Assembly: GCF_000025965.1 (NCBI RefSeq)
Contig: NC_006513.1
Span: 3,775,400 to 3,839,399 of the forward strand
From: Aromatoleum aromaticum EbN1
Lineage (GTDB): Bacteria > Pseudomonadota > Gammaproteobacteria > Burkholderiales > Rhodocyclaceae
Direction: 5' to 3'
DNA length: 64,000 bases
Of the stretch, positions 8,876 through 23,727 are shown piece by piece; positions within the stretch are counted from its first letter, which is position 1, and every line of letters begins with the position of its first letter. The translations under genes were made by a program, and so were the position numbers. The notes under the pieces are model-generated. The model worked only from the letters and a program-made list of their open reading frames with translations. It was not told the DNA's origin and searched no databases.

Positions 8876-9748
8876 TCAGCTTCGTTCGGCCAGATACGCC
8901 GCAAACTCTTCGCCGATTTCGGGATGGCGCAGGCCGAGTTCGATGGTCGCTTTCAGGTAGCCCAGCTTTGAGCCGCAGTCGTAGCGCACGCCCTTGAACT
9001 GGTACGACAACACCGCCTCGTCCTTCAGCAACGCGGCGATCGCGTCAGTCAGCTGATATTCGCCACCCGCGCCCGGCTGCAGCGCGCGGATGTGGTCGAA
9101 GATGCGCGGCGTCAGGATGTAGCGACCGACGACCGCTTGCGTCGTCGGAGCATCTTCGGGCTTGGGTTTCTCGATGATCCCGGTCACCCGCTGCACGTCA
9201 CCCTGCTGCGCTTCGGTGCTGACGATGCCGTACTGGCGCGTCTCTTCACGCGGCACGTTCATCGTACCGAGCACCGAACAGCGGTTGTAGTTATAGACGC
9301 CGACCATCTGCTCCATGATCGAGGCAGAGTCCGGGTTGTCGAGCAGGTCGTCGGCGAGGATCACCGCGAACGCTTCGTCGCCGATGACCGGCGCGGCGCA
9401 CAGCACTGCGTGGCCGAGCCCGAGCGCTTCCGACTGGCGGATGTAGATGCAGTTCACGCCTTTCGGCACGGTGCGCTGCACCAGCGCGAGCATTTCCTTC
9501 TTGCCGCGGGCTTCGAGCTCGGTTTCGAGCTCGTAGGCCTTGTCGAAGTGATCCTCGATCGAGCGCTTGGTGCGCCCGGTGATGAAGATCATGTCGGTAA
9601 TCCCGGCCGCGACGGCTTCCTCGACCGCGTACTGGATCAGCGGCTTGTCGACGATCGGCAGCATCTCCTTCGGGCTCGCCTTGGTCGCCGGCAAAAAGCG
9701 CGTGCCCATGCCGGCTACCGGAAATACTGCTTTCGTGACTTTCTTCAT
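8876..9748 (-). CDS. galU: UTP-glucose-1-phosphate uridylyltransferase
   Basis: A 290-residue nucleotidyltransferase that makes UDP-glucose for envelope polysaccharides. It has the signature [20 protein letters not shown] with the downstream [10 protein letters not shown] loop, [10 protein letters not shown] for metal and nucleotide, and [15 protein letters not shown] near the end. The ATG at 9748 is chosen because GGAGAG lies seven bases before it; an ATG five codons upstream is possible. It sits downstream of ligA on the same strand and is convergent with typA. Confidence 0.95.
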   Translation of the reverse strand: MKKVTKAVFPVAGMGTRFLPATKASPKEMLPIVDKPLIQYAVEEAVAAGITDMIFITGRTKRSIEDHFDKAYELETELEARGKKEMLALVQRTVPKGVNCIYIRQSEALGLGHAVLCAAPVIGDEAFAVILADDLLDNPDSASIMEQMVGVYNYNRCSVLGTMNVPREETRQYGIVSTEAQQGDVQRVTGIIEKPKPEDAPTTQAVVGRYILTPRIFDHIRALQPGAGGEYQLTDAIAALLKDEAVLSYQFKGVRYDCGSKLGYLKATIELGLRHPEIGEEFAAYLAERS

Positions 9749-9794
9749 GCTGTGACTCTCCATTTTGAATGATTCGGTGCAGGCATCGGGTAGG

Positions 9795-12949
<3,155 letters not shown>

Positions 12950-13069
12950 CTTCATTCCCGTTGTGAACGCTTCACCGCCGCCGGCGAGAATCGTCACCAG
13001 TTGTCCTGTAAACAAAAAGAATCGGTCGCCGCCGGTGGTGCGGGCAGGCCGGCAGCGCCCGTTCGTGTG

Positions 13070-16000
13070 TCAGGCTGCGGCCGGCTCGGCCAGGCGCAGC
13101 GCCTCTTCGATATCCACTTCCACGACCCGTGAAACGCCCTGTTCCTGCATCGTCACGCCGACCAGCTGCTGCGCGATTTCCATCGTGATCTTGCTGTGGC
13201 TGATGAAAATGAACTGCGTTTGCGATGACATGCGTTTTACCATCCCGCAGTAACGTTCGGTATTGGTATCGTCCAGCGGCGCGTCGACCTCGTCAAGCAT
13301 GCAGAAGGGCGCAGGGTTGAGCTGAAACATCGAGAATACCAACGCAATCGCCGTCAGCGCTTTCTCGCCGCCCGAAAGCAGGTGTATCGAGGTGTTTTTC
13401 TTGCCCGGCGGCTGGGCGACGATCTGGATGCCGGCGTCGAGAATCTCGTCGCCGGTGAGCACCAGCCGGGCCTGGCCGCCCCCGAAGAGCTGCGGGAACA
13501 GCGTGGCGAAATGCTGCGTGACGGTATTGTAGGTGTCCTGCAGCTGCTCGCGCGTTTCGCGGTCGATGCGGCGGATCGCGTCCTCGAGAGTGACGATCGC
13601 CTGGCTCAGGTCCTCGTTCTGCGCGTCGAGATAACCTTTGCGTTCCTGTGCGCTGCGCAGCTCGTCGAGGGCCGCAAGGTTGACCTGTCCGAGTTCGGCG
13701 ATCTCGCGCGCGAGCCGTGCCACTTCACGCACCAGCCCGTTCTCGCGCACATCGCCGGTAAGCAGCGGCTGCAGCGCCGCTTCGTCCGCCTGCGCTTCAG
13801 CGAGGCGCTCGTCGAACTGCGCGGCGGCAAGCTCCGCCGCCTGGACGCCCAGCCGCAACTCGGCAATGCGGGCGCGCGCCGGGGTCGCCTCCTGCTCGGT
13901 TCGCAGGCGCAGCTCCTCGGTCTGCTTGAGCAGGGACGCGGTCTGTTCGAGCGCGTCGCGCCGCGCCGAAAGCGCCGTCTCGCGGCTCTGACGCAGCGTC
14001 AGCGCTTCCTGCAGCGCCTCGCGGCTGTGGCTGCAGTCGGTCGCGTCGAGTTCACGTCGGCGGGCGTCGAGCTCGGCGGCGATGCGGTCGAGCTGTTCGC
14101 TCGCAAGTTCCGCGTTGCGGGCGATGTCATCGAGCTTGCCGGCGCACTCGCGCTCGGAGAAGCGCGCTTCCTGCAGCTCCCGCGCCGTCGCCTGCTCGAG
14201 CGCGCGCGTCTCGCGCAGCAGGCTGTCGCGCTCGGCAAGCACTTCCATTGCGGCGTCGAGCCGCTCGCGCTGCAGTTCGGCCAGCTCGGCTGAACGCGCC
14301 TGTTCGGTTTCGGCACGCGCGAGCTGATTGCGCTCGCCGGCTTCGAGGTGCACAAGGTCGTCGAGATCGCGCGTGAGCTGGGCGCGGCGCTCGTCGGCGC
14401 GCTGGCGCGCCTGGGTCAGCTTCAGCAGCGCGACCTGTTCGGTGTGGATCTGCTGCTGCATCGATTGCAGCTCGCGCCGCAGCGCGTTGTCGCGCTCCTG
14501 CAGGTTTGCCGCGATCGCTTCGGCTTCGAGCAGCGCGTCGTGCGCCTGCTGCGCCTCGGCTTCCAGCTCGCGCTGGCGATCCGCGAGGGTGTCGATTTCG
14601 CGCTGGCGTTCCATGACGCCGTGGGTGCGGCTGTCCGGAGCGTAATGGACGAGCGCGTGGCGCGTCAGGATCTGCCCGCGCGGACCGACGAGGCAGGTGC
14701 CGGGAGCGAGTTCGGCACGCCGGCCGAGCCACGGTTCGAGTGCATCGACGGCAAAACAGCCGTGCAGCCAGTCTGCGAGCGCGGGACGCAGCGCCGCTTC
14801 CGGCAGGTGCACCCGGTCGATCAGCGCAGTCGCGCCGGAGGGAGGTTCGACCGGCGGGAGCTTCACGTCGTCCCCGTCCGGGAACGCGACTGCGAACGCG
14901 GCCGGCGGTGTCTCGTCGAACATCGCCCGGGTAGCGTCATCGATGGCACCGGTGAGCGCCGCAAGCCGTTCGCGCAGCATCGCCTCCACAGCGGTTTCCC
15001 AGCCTGCATCGACGCGCAGCGCGCGCCACAGCGGCGCCAGCTCGGCGAGGCGGTGGCGCTTCAGCCAGTCGCCGAGCTGCCCCTGCGACTGCACTTTCGC
15101 CTGCAGTTGCACCAGCGCGTCGCGCCGCGCGCGCAGTTCGGTCAGCCGGCGCTGCACCTGGCGTTCGTCGTCCAGTGCGGCCTTCAGCCCCGCCTGTGCC
15201 TGAGGCAGGCGTGCTTGCGTCTGCGCGAGTTCCTGCTGGCGGGCGTCGTGCTCCTCGCGCACGGTGTCCAGCCGGGCTTCCTGCTGCGCGAGCGCCGCCT
15301 CGTCCGGCCCCTCGATCGCGCCGCTGTCGCCCAGGAGGCGCGTCCGGCGCAGCGCGAGCGCGTCGAGCGCACGCATCGTGTTTGCCCGGTTCGCCTCCCC
15401 GACGCGCAGCTGCTGCTCGGTCTGGCCGAGTTCACGGCGTGCGGCCGCGACGGTCGCGTCTGCCGCCTGGCGTGCCGATTCGGTTTCCGGCAAGCGCTCG
15501 GCGACTTCGGCATGGCGCGCTTCGGCCTGCTCGGCACGCAGCACGGCGTTGTCCAGCAATGCGCTCCAGCGCTCGCGATCGCTGCCGAGCGCTTCACTGC
15601 GCGCGCACCAGTGTGCTTCGTCGGTCGCAAGCTGGACGAGACGGGCATCGATACGCTTGCGTGCGTCCTCGAGGTGCCGAAGCTCGGCTTCGAGGCGGCT
15701 GACTTCGGCGGAAATCGCGACGAGGTCGCTCTGTGCCGCGTGCATCGCCTCGGATGCCGAAAAATGCGCAGCGCGGCCCGATTCGACCGCGTTTTCGAGT
15801 TCCTGCAGGCGCGCACTGTCGGATTCCATCTTCGCCGACAGCTGGTTGAACTTGCTCTGCAATCGCGCCTGCTCGCCGCGCGCATCGTTGCGCTTGAGCA
15901 GCCACAACAGCTGCTGGCGCTCGGCATGCGCCGCGCTCAGCGCGCGGAAACGGGCCGCGATCGCGGCCTGCGCGTCGAGGTGGCCGATGCGCTCGCCAAG

Positions 16001-16600
16001 CTCCATGCGGATGTCGTCGAGCCGGGCGAGGTTGTCGCGCGCGTCGGACAGCCGGCCTTCGGTCTCGCGACGCCGCTCACGATATTTCGTGACGCCTGCC
16101 GCTTCTTCGAGAAAGCCGCGCACCTCCTCGGGCCGTGCCTCGATGATGCGCGAGATCATGCCCTGCTCGATGATCGCGTAGGCGCGCGGCCCGAGCCCGG
16201 TGCCGAGGAACAGGTCGATGACATCCTTGCGGCGCACATGGACGTTGTTGAGGTAATACGTCGATTCGCCGCTGCGGTCGAGCACGCGCTTGACCGAGAT
16301 TTCGGCATAGCGCGACCACTGGCCCGCTGCGCGCCCTTCGGCGTTGTCGAACACCAGCTCGACGCTCGCCCGTGACACCGGCTTTCTCGTCGTCGAGCCG
16401 TTGAAGATCACGTCCTGCATCGACTCGCCGCGCAGCGCGCTCGCGCGCGTTTCGCCGAGCACCCAGCGCACCGCGTCGATGATGTTCGACTTGCCGCAGC
16501 CGTTCGGCCCGACGACCCCCACGAGGTTGCCGGGAGTAAGGACGGTGGTCGGGTCGACGAAGGTCTTGAAACCGGCGAGTTTGAGCTTGGAAAGACGCAC
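13070..16600 (-). CDS. smc: chromosome partition protein SMC
   Basis: About 1176 residues. N-terminal Walker A (GPNGCGKSNIIDAVRWVLGE, residues about 31-50), long coiled coils with a hinge in the middle (LPPVEPPSGATALIDRVHLP region), and C-terminal ABC signature LLSGGEKALTAIALVF plus Walker B FCMLDEVDAPLDDTN. It compacts and separates sister chromosomes with kleisin partners, whose genes are not here. No ATG fits; a GTG at 16600 starts exactly at the family N-terminus (MRLSKLKLAGFKTF). An open frame continues far upstream across dapC antisense sequence but is not coding. Confidence 0.95.
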   Translation of the reverse strand: MRLSKLKLAGFKTFVDPTTVLTPGNLVGVVGPNGCGKSNIIDAVRWVLGETRASALRGESMQDVIFNGSTTRKPVSRASVELVFDNAEGRAAGQWSRYAEISVKRVLDRSGESTYYLNNVHVRRKDVIDLFLGTGLGPRAYAIIEQGMISRIIEARPEEVRGFLEEAAGVTKYRERRRETEGRLSDARDNLARLDDIRMELGERIGHLDAQAAIAARFRALSAAHAERQQLLWLLKRNDARGEQARLQSKFNQLSAKMESDSARLQELENAVESGRAAHFSASEAMHAAQSDLVAISAEVSRLEAELRHLEDARKRIDARLVQLATDEAHWCARSEALGSDRERWSALLDNAVLRAEQAEARHAEVAERLPETESARQAADATVAAARRELGQTEQQLRVGEANRANTMRALDALALRRTRLLGDSGAIEGPDEAALAQQEARLDTVREEHDARQQELAQTQARLPQAQAGLKAALDDERQVQRRLTELRARRDALVQLQAKVQSQGQLGDWLKRHRLAELAPLWRALRVDAGWETAVEAMLRERLAALTGAIDDATRAMFDETPPAAFAVAFPDGDDVKLPPVEPPSGATALIDRVHLPEAALRPALADWLHGCFAVDALEPWLGRRAELAPGTCLVGPRGQILTRHALVHYAPDSRTHGVMERQREIDTLADRQRELEAEAQQAHDALLEAEAIAANLQERDNALRRELQSMQQQIHTEQVALLKLTQARQRADERRAQLTRDLDDLVHLEAGERNQLARAETEQARSAELAELQRERLDAAMEVLAERDSLLRETRALEQATARELQEARFSERECAGKLDDIARNAELASEQLDRIAAELDARRRELDATDCSHSREALQEALTLRQSRETALSARRDALEQTASLLKQTEELRLRTEQEATPARARIAELRLGVQAAELAAAQFDERLAEAQADEAALQPLLTGDVRENGLVREVARLAREIAELGQVNLAALDELRSAQERKGYLDAQNEDLSQAIVTLEDAIRRIDRETREQLQDTYNTVTQHFATLFPQLFGGGQARLVLTGDEILDAGIQIVAQPPGKKNTSIHLLSGGEKALTAIALVFSMFQLNPAPFCMLDEVDAPLDDTNTERYCGMVKRMSSQTQFIFISHSKITMEIAQQLVGVTMQEQGVSRVVEVDIEEALRLAEPAAA

Positions 16601-16711
16601 GTCGGAACGGGGGTGAACGGTCGGTTCAGGGCTGTCGAAAGCGCGCCATGATAACATCCCCGATCCACGGCCCCCGCGGCCGACGTCCCGAAATATGCCG
16701 ACACAATTGAC

Positions 16712-17908
16712 GTGAATCCGAACCTCGACCGACTGCAGTCCTACCCTTTCGAAAAATTGCGCAAGCTGTTCGAAGGGCTCACCCCGCCTGCCGGCCTGGA
16801 CACGATCCGGCTGTCGATCGGCGAGCCCCGGCACGCGACGCCGGCCTTCATCACGCAGGCGCTGGTCGACAATCTCGACGGTCTCTCGGCCTATCCTGCG
16901 ACTCAGGGCAGCGACGCGCTGCGAGGCGCGATCGCCGGCTGGCTCGAGCGGCGCTACGGGCTGCCCGCGGTCGACGTCGCGACCCAGGTGCTGCCGGTCA
17001 ATGGATCGCGCGAAGCGCTGTTCGCGTTCGCGCAGTGCGTCGTCGACAGCCGCGGCGGCGCAGCGAAAGTGCTGTGCCCGAACCCGTTCTACCAGATCTA
17101 TGAAGGCGCGGCGCTCCTGGCCGGCGCCGAACCGGTGTTCCTCAACAATCTGCCTGAAAACCGTTTTGGCTCGGACTTCGATTCGCTGCCGGAATCGGTG
17201 TGGCGCGACGTCCAGCTGGCGTTCGTCTGCTCGCCGGGCAATCCGACCGGACGCGTGCTGTCGCTGCAGGAGTGGGCGCGCCTGTTCGAACTTTCCGACC
17301 GCCACGGCTTCGTGATCGCCGCAGACGAGTGCTATTCGGAGATCTATTTCGACGAGAACGCGCCACCGGTCGGCGCGCTGCAGGCCGCACACCAGCTCGG
17401 CCGCGGCGACTTCCGCAATCTCGTGACGTTCTCGAGCCTGTCGAAACGCTCGAATGTGCCGGGCATGCGTTCCGGGTTCGTCGCCGGCGACGCCGCCGTG
17501 CTGAAGGCTTTCCTGCGCTATCGCACTTACCACGGCTGCGCGATGAATCCGGCCGTGCAGGCCGCTTCGGTCGCGGCCTGGAACGATGAAGCGCACGTCG
17601 TCGACAACCGCCGGCTGTACCGCGAGAAGTTCGATCGCGTCACGGCGCTCGTCGCGCGTCACCTGAAAGTCGAACGGCCCGACGCCGGTTTCTACCTGTG
17701 GGCGCAGACGCCGATCCCGGACACCGAGTTCGCCCGGCGCCTGCAGGGTGAATATAATGTCACGGTACTGCCGGGCAGCTTCCTCGCACGCGAGGCGAAC
17801 GGCGTCAATCCGGGCGCCGGCTTCGTGCGCATCGCCCTCGTCGCCCCGACTGCCGAATGCGTCGAGGCGGCCGAGCGCATCGCCGCTTTCTGCCAATCTC
17901 TCCCCTAA
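16712..17908 (+). CDS. dapC: succinyldiaminopimelate aminotransferase
   Basis: A 398-residue class I/II PLP aminotransferase. N-terminal [19 protein letters not shown], the [16 protein letters not shown] segment, [11 protein letters not shown], and the lysine in [17 protein letters not shown] are seen. It transfers the amino group onto N-succinyl-2-amino-6-ketopimelate in lysine and peptidoglycan precursor synthesis. It starts with GTG, since no ATG matches the family start. dapD follows 13 bases later, which fixes the assignment among related aminotransferases. Confidence 0.92.
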   Translation: MNPNLDRLQSYPFEKLRKLFEGLTPPAGLDTIRLSIGEPRHATPAFITQALVDNLDGLSAYPATQGSDALRGAIAGWLERRYGLPAVDVATQVLPVNGSREALFAFAQCVVDSRGGAAKVLCPNPFYQIYEGAALLAGAEPVFLNNLPENRFGSDFDSLPESVWRDVQLAFVCSPGNPTGRVLSLQEWARLFELSDRHGFVIAADECYSEIYFDENAPPVGALQAAHQLGRGDFRNLVTFSSLSKRSNVPGMRSGFVAGDAAVLKAFLRYRTYHGCAMNPAVQAASVAAWNDEAHVVDNRRLYREKFDRVTALVARHLKVERPDAGFYLWAQTPIPDTEFARRLQGEYNVTVLPGSFLAREANGVNPGAGFVRIALVAPTAECVEAAERIAAFCQSLP

Positions 17909-17921
17909 CGGAAAACTCCCC

Positions 17922-18743
17922 ATGCAAGACCTGCAAAAGATCATCGACGATGCGTTCGAGAACCGTGCGAACCTCTCCCCTTCCGCGGCGCCGGCAGCCG
18001 TGCGCGACGCGGTCGCATCGGTCATCGCCGGACTCGACGCCGGGCGCCTGCGCGTCGCCGAGAAGATCGACGGCAACTGGACCGTCAACCAGTGGATCAA
18101 GAAGGCCGTGCTGATCTCGTTCCGCCTTGCCGACAACGAAGTCATGGCGGGCGGCACGAACCAGTATTTCGACAAGGTGCCGACAAAGTTCGGCGACTAC
18201 ACGCCGGAGCAGTTCCGCGAAGGGGGCTTTCGCGTCGTGCCGCCGGCGGTCGCGCGTCGGGGCAGCTTCATCGGCCGGAACGTCGTGCTGATGCCGTCGT
18301 ACGTGAATATCGGCGCCTACGTCGATGAAGGCACGATGGTCGACACCTGGGCGACGGTCGGCTCGTGTGCACAGATCGGCAAGAACGTGCATCTGTCGGG
18401 CGGCGTGGGCATCGGCGGCGTGCTCGAACCGGTGCAGGCAGGACCGGTGATCATCGAGGACAACGTGTTCGTCGGGGCACGCTCCGAAGTCGTCGAAGGC
18501 GTGATCATCGAAGAGAACGCGGTGCTGTCGATGGGCGTGTATATCGGCCAGAGCACCAAGATCTACGACCGGGCCACCGGCGAGGTCACCTATGGTCGCG
18601 TCCCGTCCGGTGCCGTCGTCGTGCCGGGCAGCCTGCCGTCGGCCGACGGCAAGTACAGCCTGTACTGCGCGGTGATCGTCAAGCGCGTCGATGCGCAAAC
18701 GCGCGCCAAGACCGGCATCAACGAACTGCTGCGCGGCGCCTGA
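17922..18743 (+). CDS. dapD: tetrahydrodipicolinate N-succinyltransferase
   Basis: A 273-residue trimeric left-handed beta-helix acyltransferase. After the N-terminal helical domain ([17 protein letters not shown]), hexapeptide repeats run from [20 protein letters not shown] to [17 protein letters not shown]. It succinylates tetrahydrodipicolinate, two steps before DapE. It lies between dapC and pilU in one plus-strand unit. Confidence 0.97.
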   Translation: MQDLQKIIDDAFENRANLSPSAAPAAVRDAVASVIAGLDAGRLRVAEKIDGNWTVNQWIKKAVLISFRLADNEVMAGGTNQYFDKVPTKFGDYTPEQFREGGFRVVPPAVARRGSFIGRNVVLMPSYVNIGAYVDEGTMVDTWATVGSCAQIGKNVHLSGGVGIGGVLEPVQAGPVIIEDNVFVGARSEVVEGVIIEENAVLSMGVYIGQSTKIYDRATGEVTYGRVPSGAVVVPGSLPSADGKYSLYCAVIVKRVDAQTRAKTGINELLRGA

Positions 18744-18839
18744 TCTCCGCACATCAGGCTGTCGCTGAGCCGGGCGGACAGGCAGTCCGGCTGGTTCAGC
18801 TGTCCGCCCTCCCCTTTTCCGTTCCGGAGACCCGCCGCG

Positions 18840-21204
<2,365 letters not shown>

Positions 21205-21206
21205 AG

Positions 21207-22142
21207 ATGTCCGACCTCCACGACGATTCCGAACACGAGCATGAGCACGAACATGGCCCCCTCGGCGAACTGGTCACGCTGCGCGACTGGCTGCGCTACG
21301 CGGTCACTCGCTTCAATGGCGCCGGCCTGTTCTTCGGCCATGGCTGCGGGGACGCCTACGACGAAGCCGTGTGGCTGCTGCTGCACACGCTGTCGCTGCC
21401 GCTCGACCGGCTCGAGCCGTTCCTCGACGCCTGCATCACGACCGGCGAGCGGGAATCGCTGTTCGCAGTCATCGAGCGCCGCGCCGCGGAGCGCGTGCCG
21501 GCTGCATACATCACAGGGGAAGCCTGGCTGGGCGACTTCCGTTTCCAGGTCGACGAGCGCGTAATCGTTCCCCGCTCGTTTTTCGCCGAACTGCTCGAGG
21601 ACGGTTTCGCGCCGTGGATCGACGATGCCGAAAGAGTCACTTCGGCGCTGGACTTGTGCACGGGCTCGGGCTGCCTCGCGATCCTGATGGCGCATGCGTT
21701 CCCGAATGCGCAGATCGTCGGCGCCGATCTTTCCGACGAGGCACTGCAGGTCGCGCGCGCGAACGTGTCGGATTACGATCTCGACGACCGCGTCGAACTG
21801 CTGAAAAGCGACGTGTTCGCCGGGCTTGCCGGGCGGAGGTTCGATCTCATCATCAGCAATCCGCCGTACGTCACGGCAGACGCGATGGCGACGCTGCCGC
21901 CCGAATACCTGCACGAGCCGCGCATGGCCCTTGCGGCCGGCGAGGACGGGCTGGACATCGTCCGCCGCCTGCTTGCAGGCGCGAAAGCGCACCTCAATCC
22001 AGGGGGCATGCTGGCGGTCGAAGTCGGCCACAACCGGTATCTCGTCGAAGAAGCGTTCCCCGACCTTTCGCCGGTCTGGCTTTCGGCCCAGGGAGGCGAC
22101 GACATGGTTTTCGTGCTGCGCGCCGACGAATTACCGGAGTGA
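21207..22142 (+). CDS. prmB: ribosomal protein L3 glutamine methyltransferase PrmB
   Basis: A 311-residue SAM-dependent enzyme. Motif I is LDLCTGSGCLAILMA and the glutamine-binding motif is ISNPPYV. The N-terminal helical domain (RYAVTRFNGAGLFFGHG) is that of PrmB, not of the release-factor methyltransferase PrmC. It methylates a glutamine of L3 during ribosome assembly. Odd: residues 4-17 form an acidic/His-rich stretch (HDDSEHEHEHEHG), absent from most homologues I know, which could bind metal. Confidence 0.92.
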   Translation: MSDLHDDSEHEHEHEHGPLGELVTLRDWLRYAVTRFNGAGLFFGHGCGDAYDEAVWLLLHTLSLPLDRLEPFLDACITTGERESLFAVIERRAAERVPAAYITGEAWLGDFRFQVDERVIVPRSFFAELLEDGFAPWIDDAERVTSALDLCTGSGCLAILMAHAFPNAQIVGADLSDEALQVARANVSDYDLDDRVELLKSDVFAGLAGRRFDLIISNPPYVTADAMATLPPEYLHEPRMALAAGEDGLDIVRRLLAGAKAHLNPGGMLAVEVGHNRYLVEEAFPDLSPVWLSAQGGDDMVFVLRADELPE

Positions 22143-22145
22143 AAA

Positions 22146-22604
22146 ATGCCCGCCGAACGTCCGATCCTGCTCGTTGAAGACAACCCGGATGATGAAGCCC
22201 TGATGTTGCGGGCCTTCAGCAAGAACAGCATCCGGAATCCCGTTGTCGTCGCGCACGACGGGGTCGAAGCGATCGACTATCTGTTCGGTACCGGCAGCTA
22301 CCAGGGCCGCGACCTTTCGCTGATGCCGGTCGTGGTGCTGCTCGACCTGAAACTGCCCCGCATGGACGGCCTCGAAGTGCTGCGCCGGATGCGGGCGGAC
22401 GAACACACGGGCTTGTTGCCGGTGGTCATCCTCACTACCTCGCGTGAAAGGCAGGACATCCACGAAGCCTACCGGCTCGGTGCGAACAGCTACATCCGCA
22501 AGCCCGTCGATTTCGAGCGTTTCATCCACGCGGTCGGGCAGATCGTCACGTACTGGCTGGCGCTGAACGAAACCGCAGATCCTTCCGGCAACGGCCTTTA
22601 CTGA
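22146..22604 (+). CDS. single-domain response regulator (Rcp1-like)
   Basis: A 152-residue protein that is one receiver domain and nothing else. It begins ILLVEDNPDDEALMLRAF, has the phospho-acceptor aspartate in VVLLDLKLPRMDG, the threonine/serine switch in ILTTSRERQD and the lysine in SYIRKPVDFERF. The DNPDDE start is typical of Rcp1-type regulators that work with phytochrome-like or other hybrid kinases. It follows prmB by three bases; no kinase is adjacent, so the partner is unknown. Confidence 0.9.
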   Translation: MPAERPILLVEDNPDDEALMLRAFSKNSIRNPVVVAHDGVEAIDYLFGTGSYQGRDLSLMPVVVLLDLKLPRMDGLEVLRRMRADEHTGLLPVVILTTSRERQDIHEAYRLGANSYIRKPVDFERFIHAVGQIVTYWLALNETADPSGNGLY

Positions 22605-22701
22605 CTGCTGACTCGCGTCGTTAGCTCCCTGTCAACCCGGCTGGTTTCGGGAGGCAGCGGGGCAGCAGCTCAGGGCGCGGGAACGGAGCCCCACGCGCAA
22701 A

Positions 22702-23190
22702 CTACAGCAGCGCTTCGATATCGCGTGCGATGCTTTCCGGTTTCGTCGCCGGGGCGAAACGCGCGACGACCTGACCATCGCGATCGACCAGGAACTTGGT
22801 GAAGTTCCACTTGATCGCTTCGGTGCCGAGAATGCCGGGCGCGACCGACGTGAGATGCCGGTACAGTGGATGCGCATTGTCGCCGTTTACGTCGATCTTT
22901 TCGCTGAGCGGGAAGCTGACGCCGTAGTTCTTCGCGCAGAACGCAGCGATTTCTTCAGCCCCGCCCGGCTCCTGCCCGCCGAACTGGTTGCACGGAAAAC
23001 CGATCACCGAAAAACCGCGCGGTGCGAACCTGTCGTGCAGTTCCTGCAGTGCCTCGTACTGCGGCGTGAAGCCGCATTCGCTCGCGGTATTGACGAGCAG
23101 CAGCACTTTGCCGCGAAATTCCGCGAGCGGCATCGGCGCCCCGTTGAGCCGCCTGGTTTCGAAATCGAACACGTTTGCCGGGACGCTCAT
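22702..23190 (-). CDS. glutathione peroxidase family protein
   Basis: A 162-residue thioredoxin-fold peroxidase. The peroxidatic cysteine is in LVNTASECGFTPQYEALQ, the glutamine in IGFPCNQFGGQEPG and the tryptophan in IKWNFTKFLVDRDG, so the Cys/Gln/Trp triad is complete. Cysteine replaces selenocysteine, as in most bacterial forms. It starts two bases before the iscX stop codon region on the same strand and may be read through from the isc operon. Confidence 0.93.
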   Translation of the reverse strand: MSVPANVFDFETRRLNGAPMPLAEFRGKVLLLVNTASECGFTPQYEALQELHDRFAPRGFSVIGFPCNQFGGQEPGGAEEIAAFCAKNYGVSFPLSEKIDVNGDNAHPLYRHLTSVAPGILGTEAIKWNFTKFLVDRDGQVVARFAPATKPESIARDIEALL

Positions 23191-23191
23191 T

Positions 23192-23386
23192 TCAGGCAAC
23201 CTCGTCTATCCAGGCCTGCTGGATCGCTTCGAGGACGCGCTCGCCACAATGCTTGGGGTCGTCGTCGAATTCCGGGAGCGCCATCGTCCACTTCATCAGG
23301 TCCACGAAATTCACTTTAGCCGGATCCGTTTCGGGATGGCGTTCGGAGAGCTGGATCGCGATCTCCTGCACTTCGGTCCACTTCAT
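23192..23386 (-). CDS. iscX: IscX, Fe-S assembly adaptor
   Basis: A 64-residue acidic protein starting [20 protein letters not shown] with the conserved FVDLMKW segment and C-terminal EAIQQAWIDEV. IscX binds IscS and iron and tunes cluster assembly. Its ATG overlaps the fdx stop codon. It is the last gene of the isc operon proper. Confidence 0.93.
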   Translation of the reverse strand: MKWTEVQEIAIQLSERHPETDPAKVNFVDLMKWTMALPEFDDDPKHCGERVLEAIQQAWIDEVA

Positions 23387-23727
23387 CAGTGTTTGCCCTC
23401 CCGGGCCATGTTGATCGTGTAGCGGGGAATCTCGATCACCAAGGGCGTCTCGCCAACGAGTGCCTGACAGGACAGGCGCGACTGTGGCTCGAGTCCCCAT
23501 GCCATGTCCAGTAGGTCTTCCTCGGTTTCCTCGGCCTCGGGCAAGCTGTCGAAGCCTTCGCGGACGATGACGTGGCAGGTCGTACAGGCACAGGATTGTT
23601 CGCACGCGTGTTCGATCTCGATGCCGTGCTCCAGCAGGCTTGTGCAGATCGATTTGCCGGGCTCGGCCTCGATGACGCTGCCCTCGGGACAGAGTTCGAC
23701 GTGGGGTAGCACGATGATCTGGGTCAT
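23386..23727 (-). CDS. fdx: ISC-type [2Fe-2S] ferredoxin
   Basis: A 113-residue adrenodoxin-type ferredoxin. Cluster ligands are in [10 protein letters not shown] (C-x5-C-x2-C, with the extra cysteine typical of ISC ferredoxin) and in the downstream LSCQALV segment. It supplies electrons for cluster assembly. Its start overlaps the hscA stop as ATGA. Confidence 0.95.
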   Translation of the reverse strand: MTQIIVLPHVELCPEGSVIEAEPGKSICTSLLEHGIEIEHACEQSCACTTCHVIVREGFDSLPEAEETEEDLLDMAWGLEPQSRLSCQALVGETPLVIEIPRYTINMAREGKH

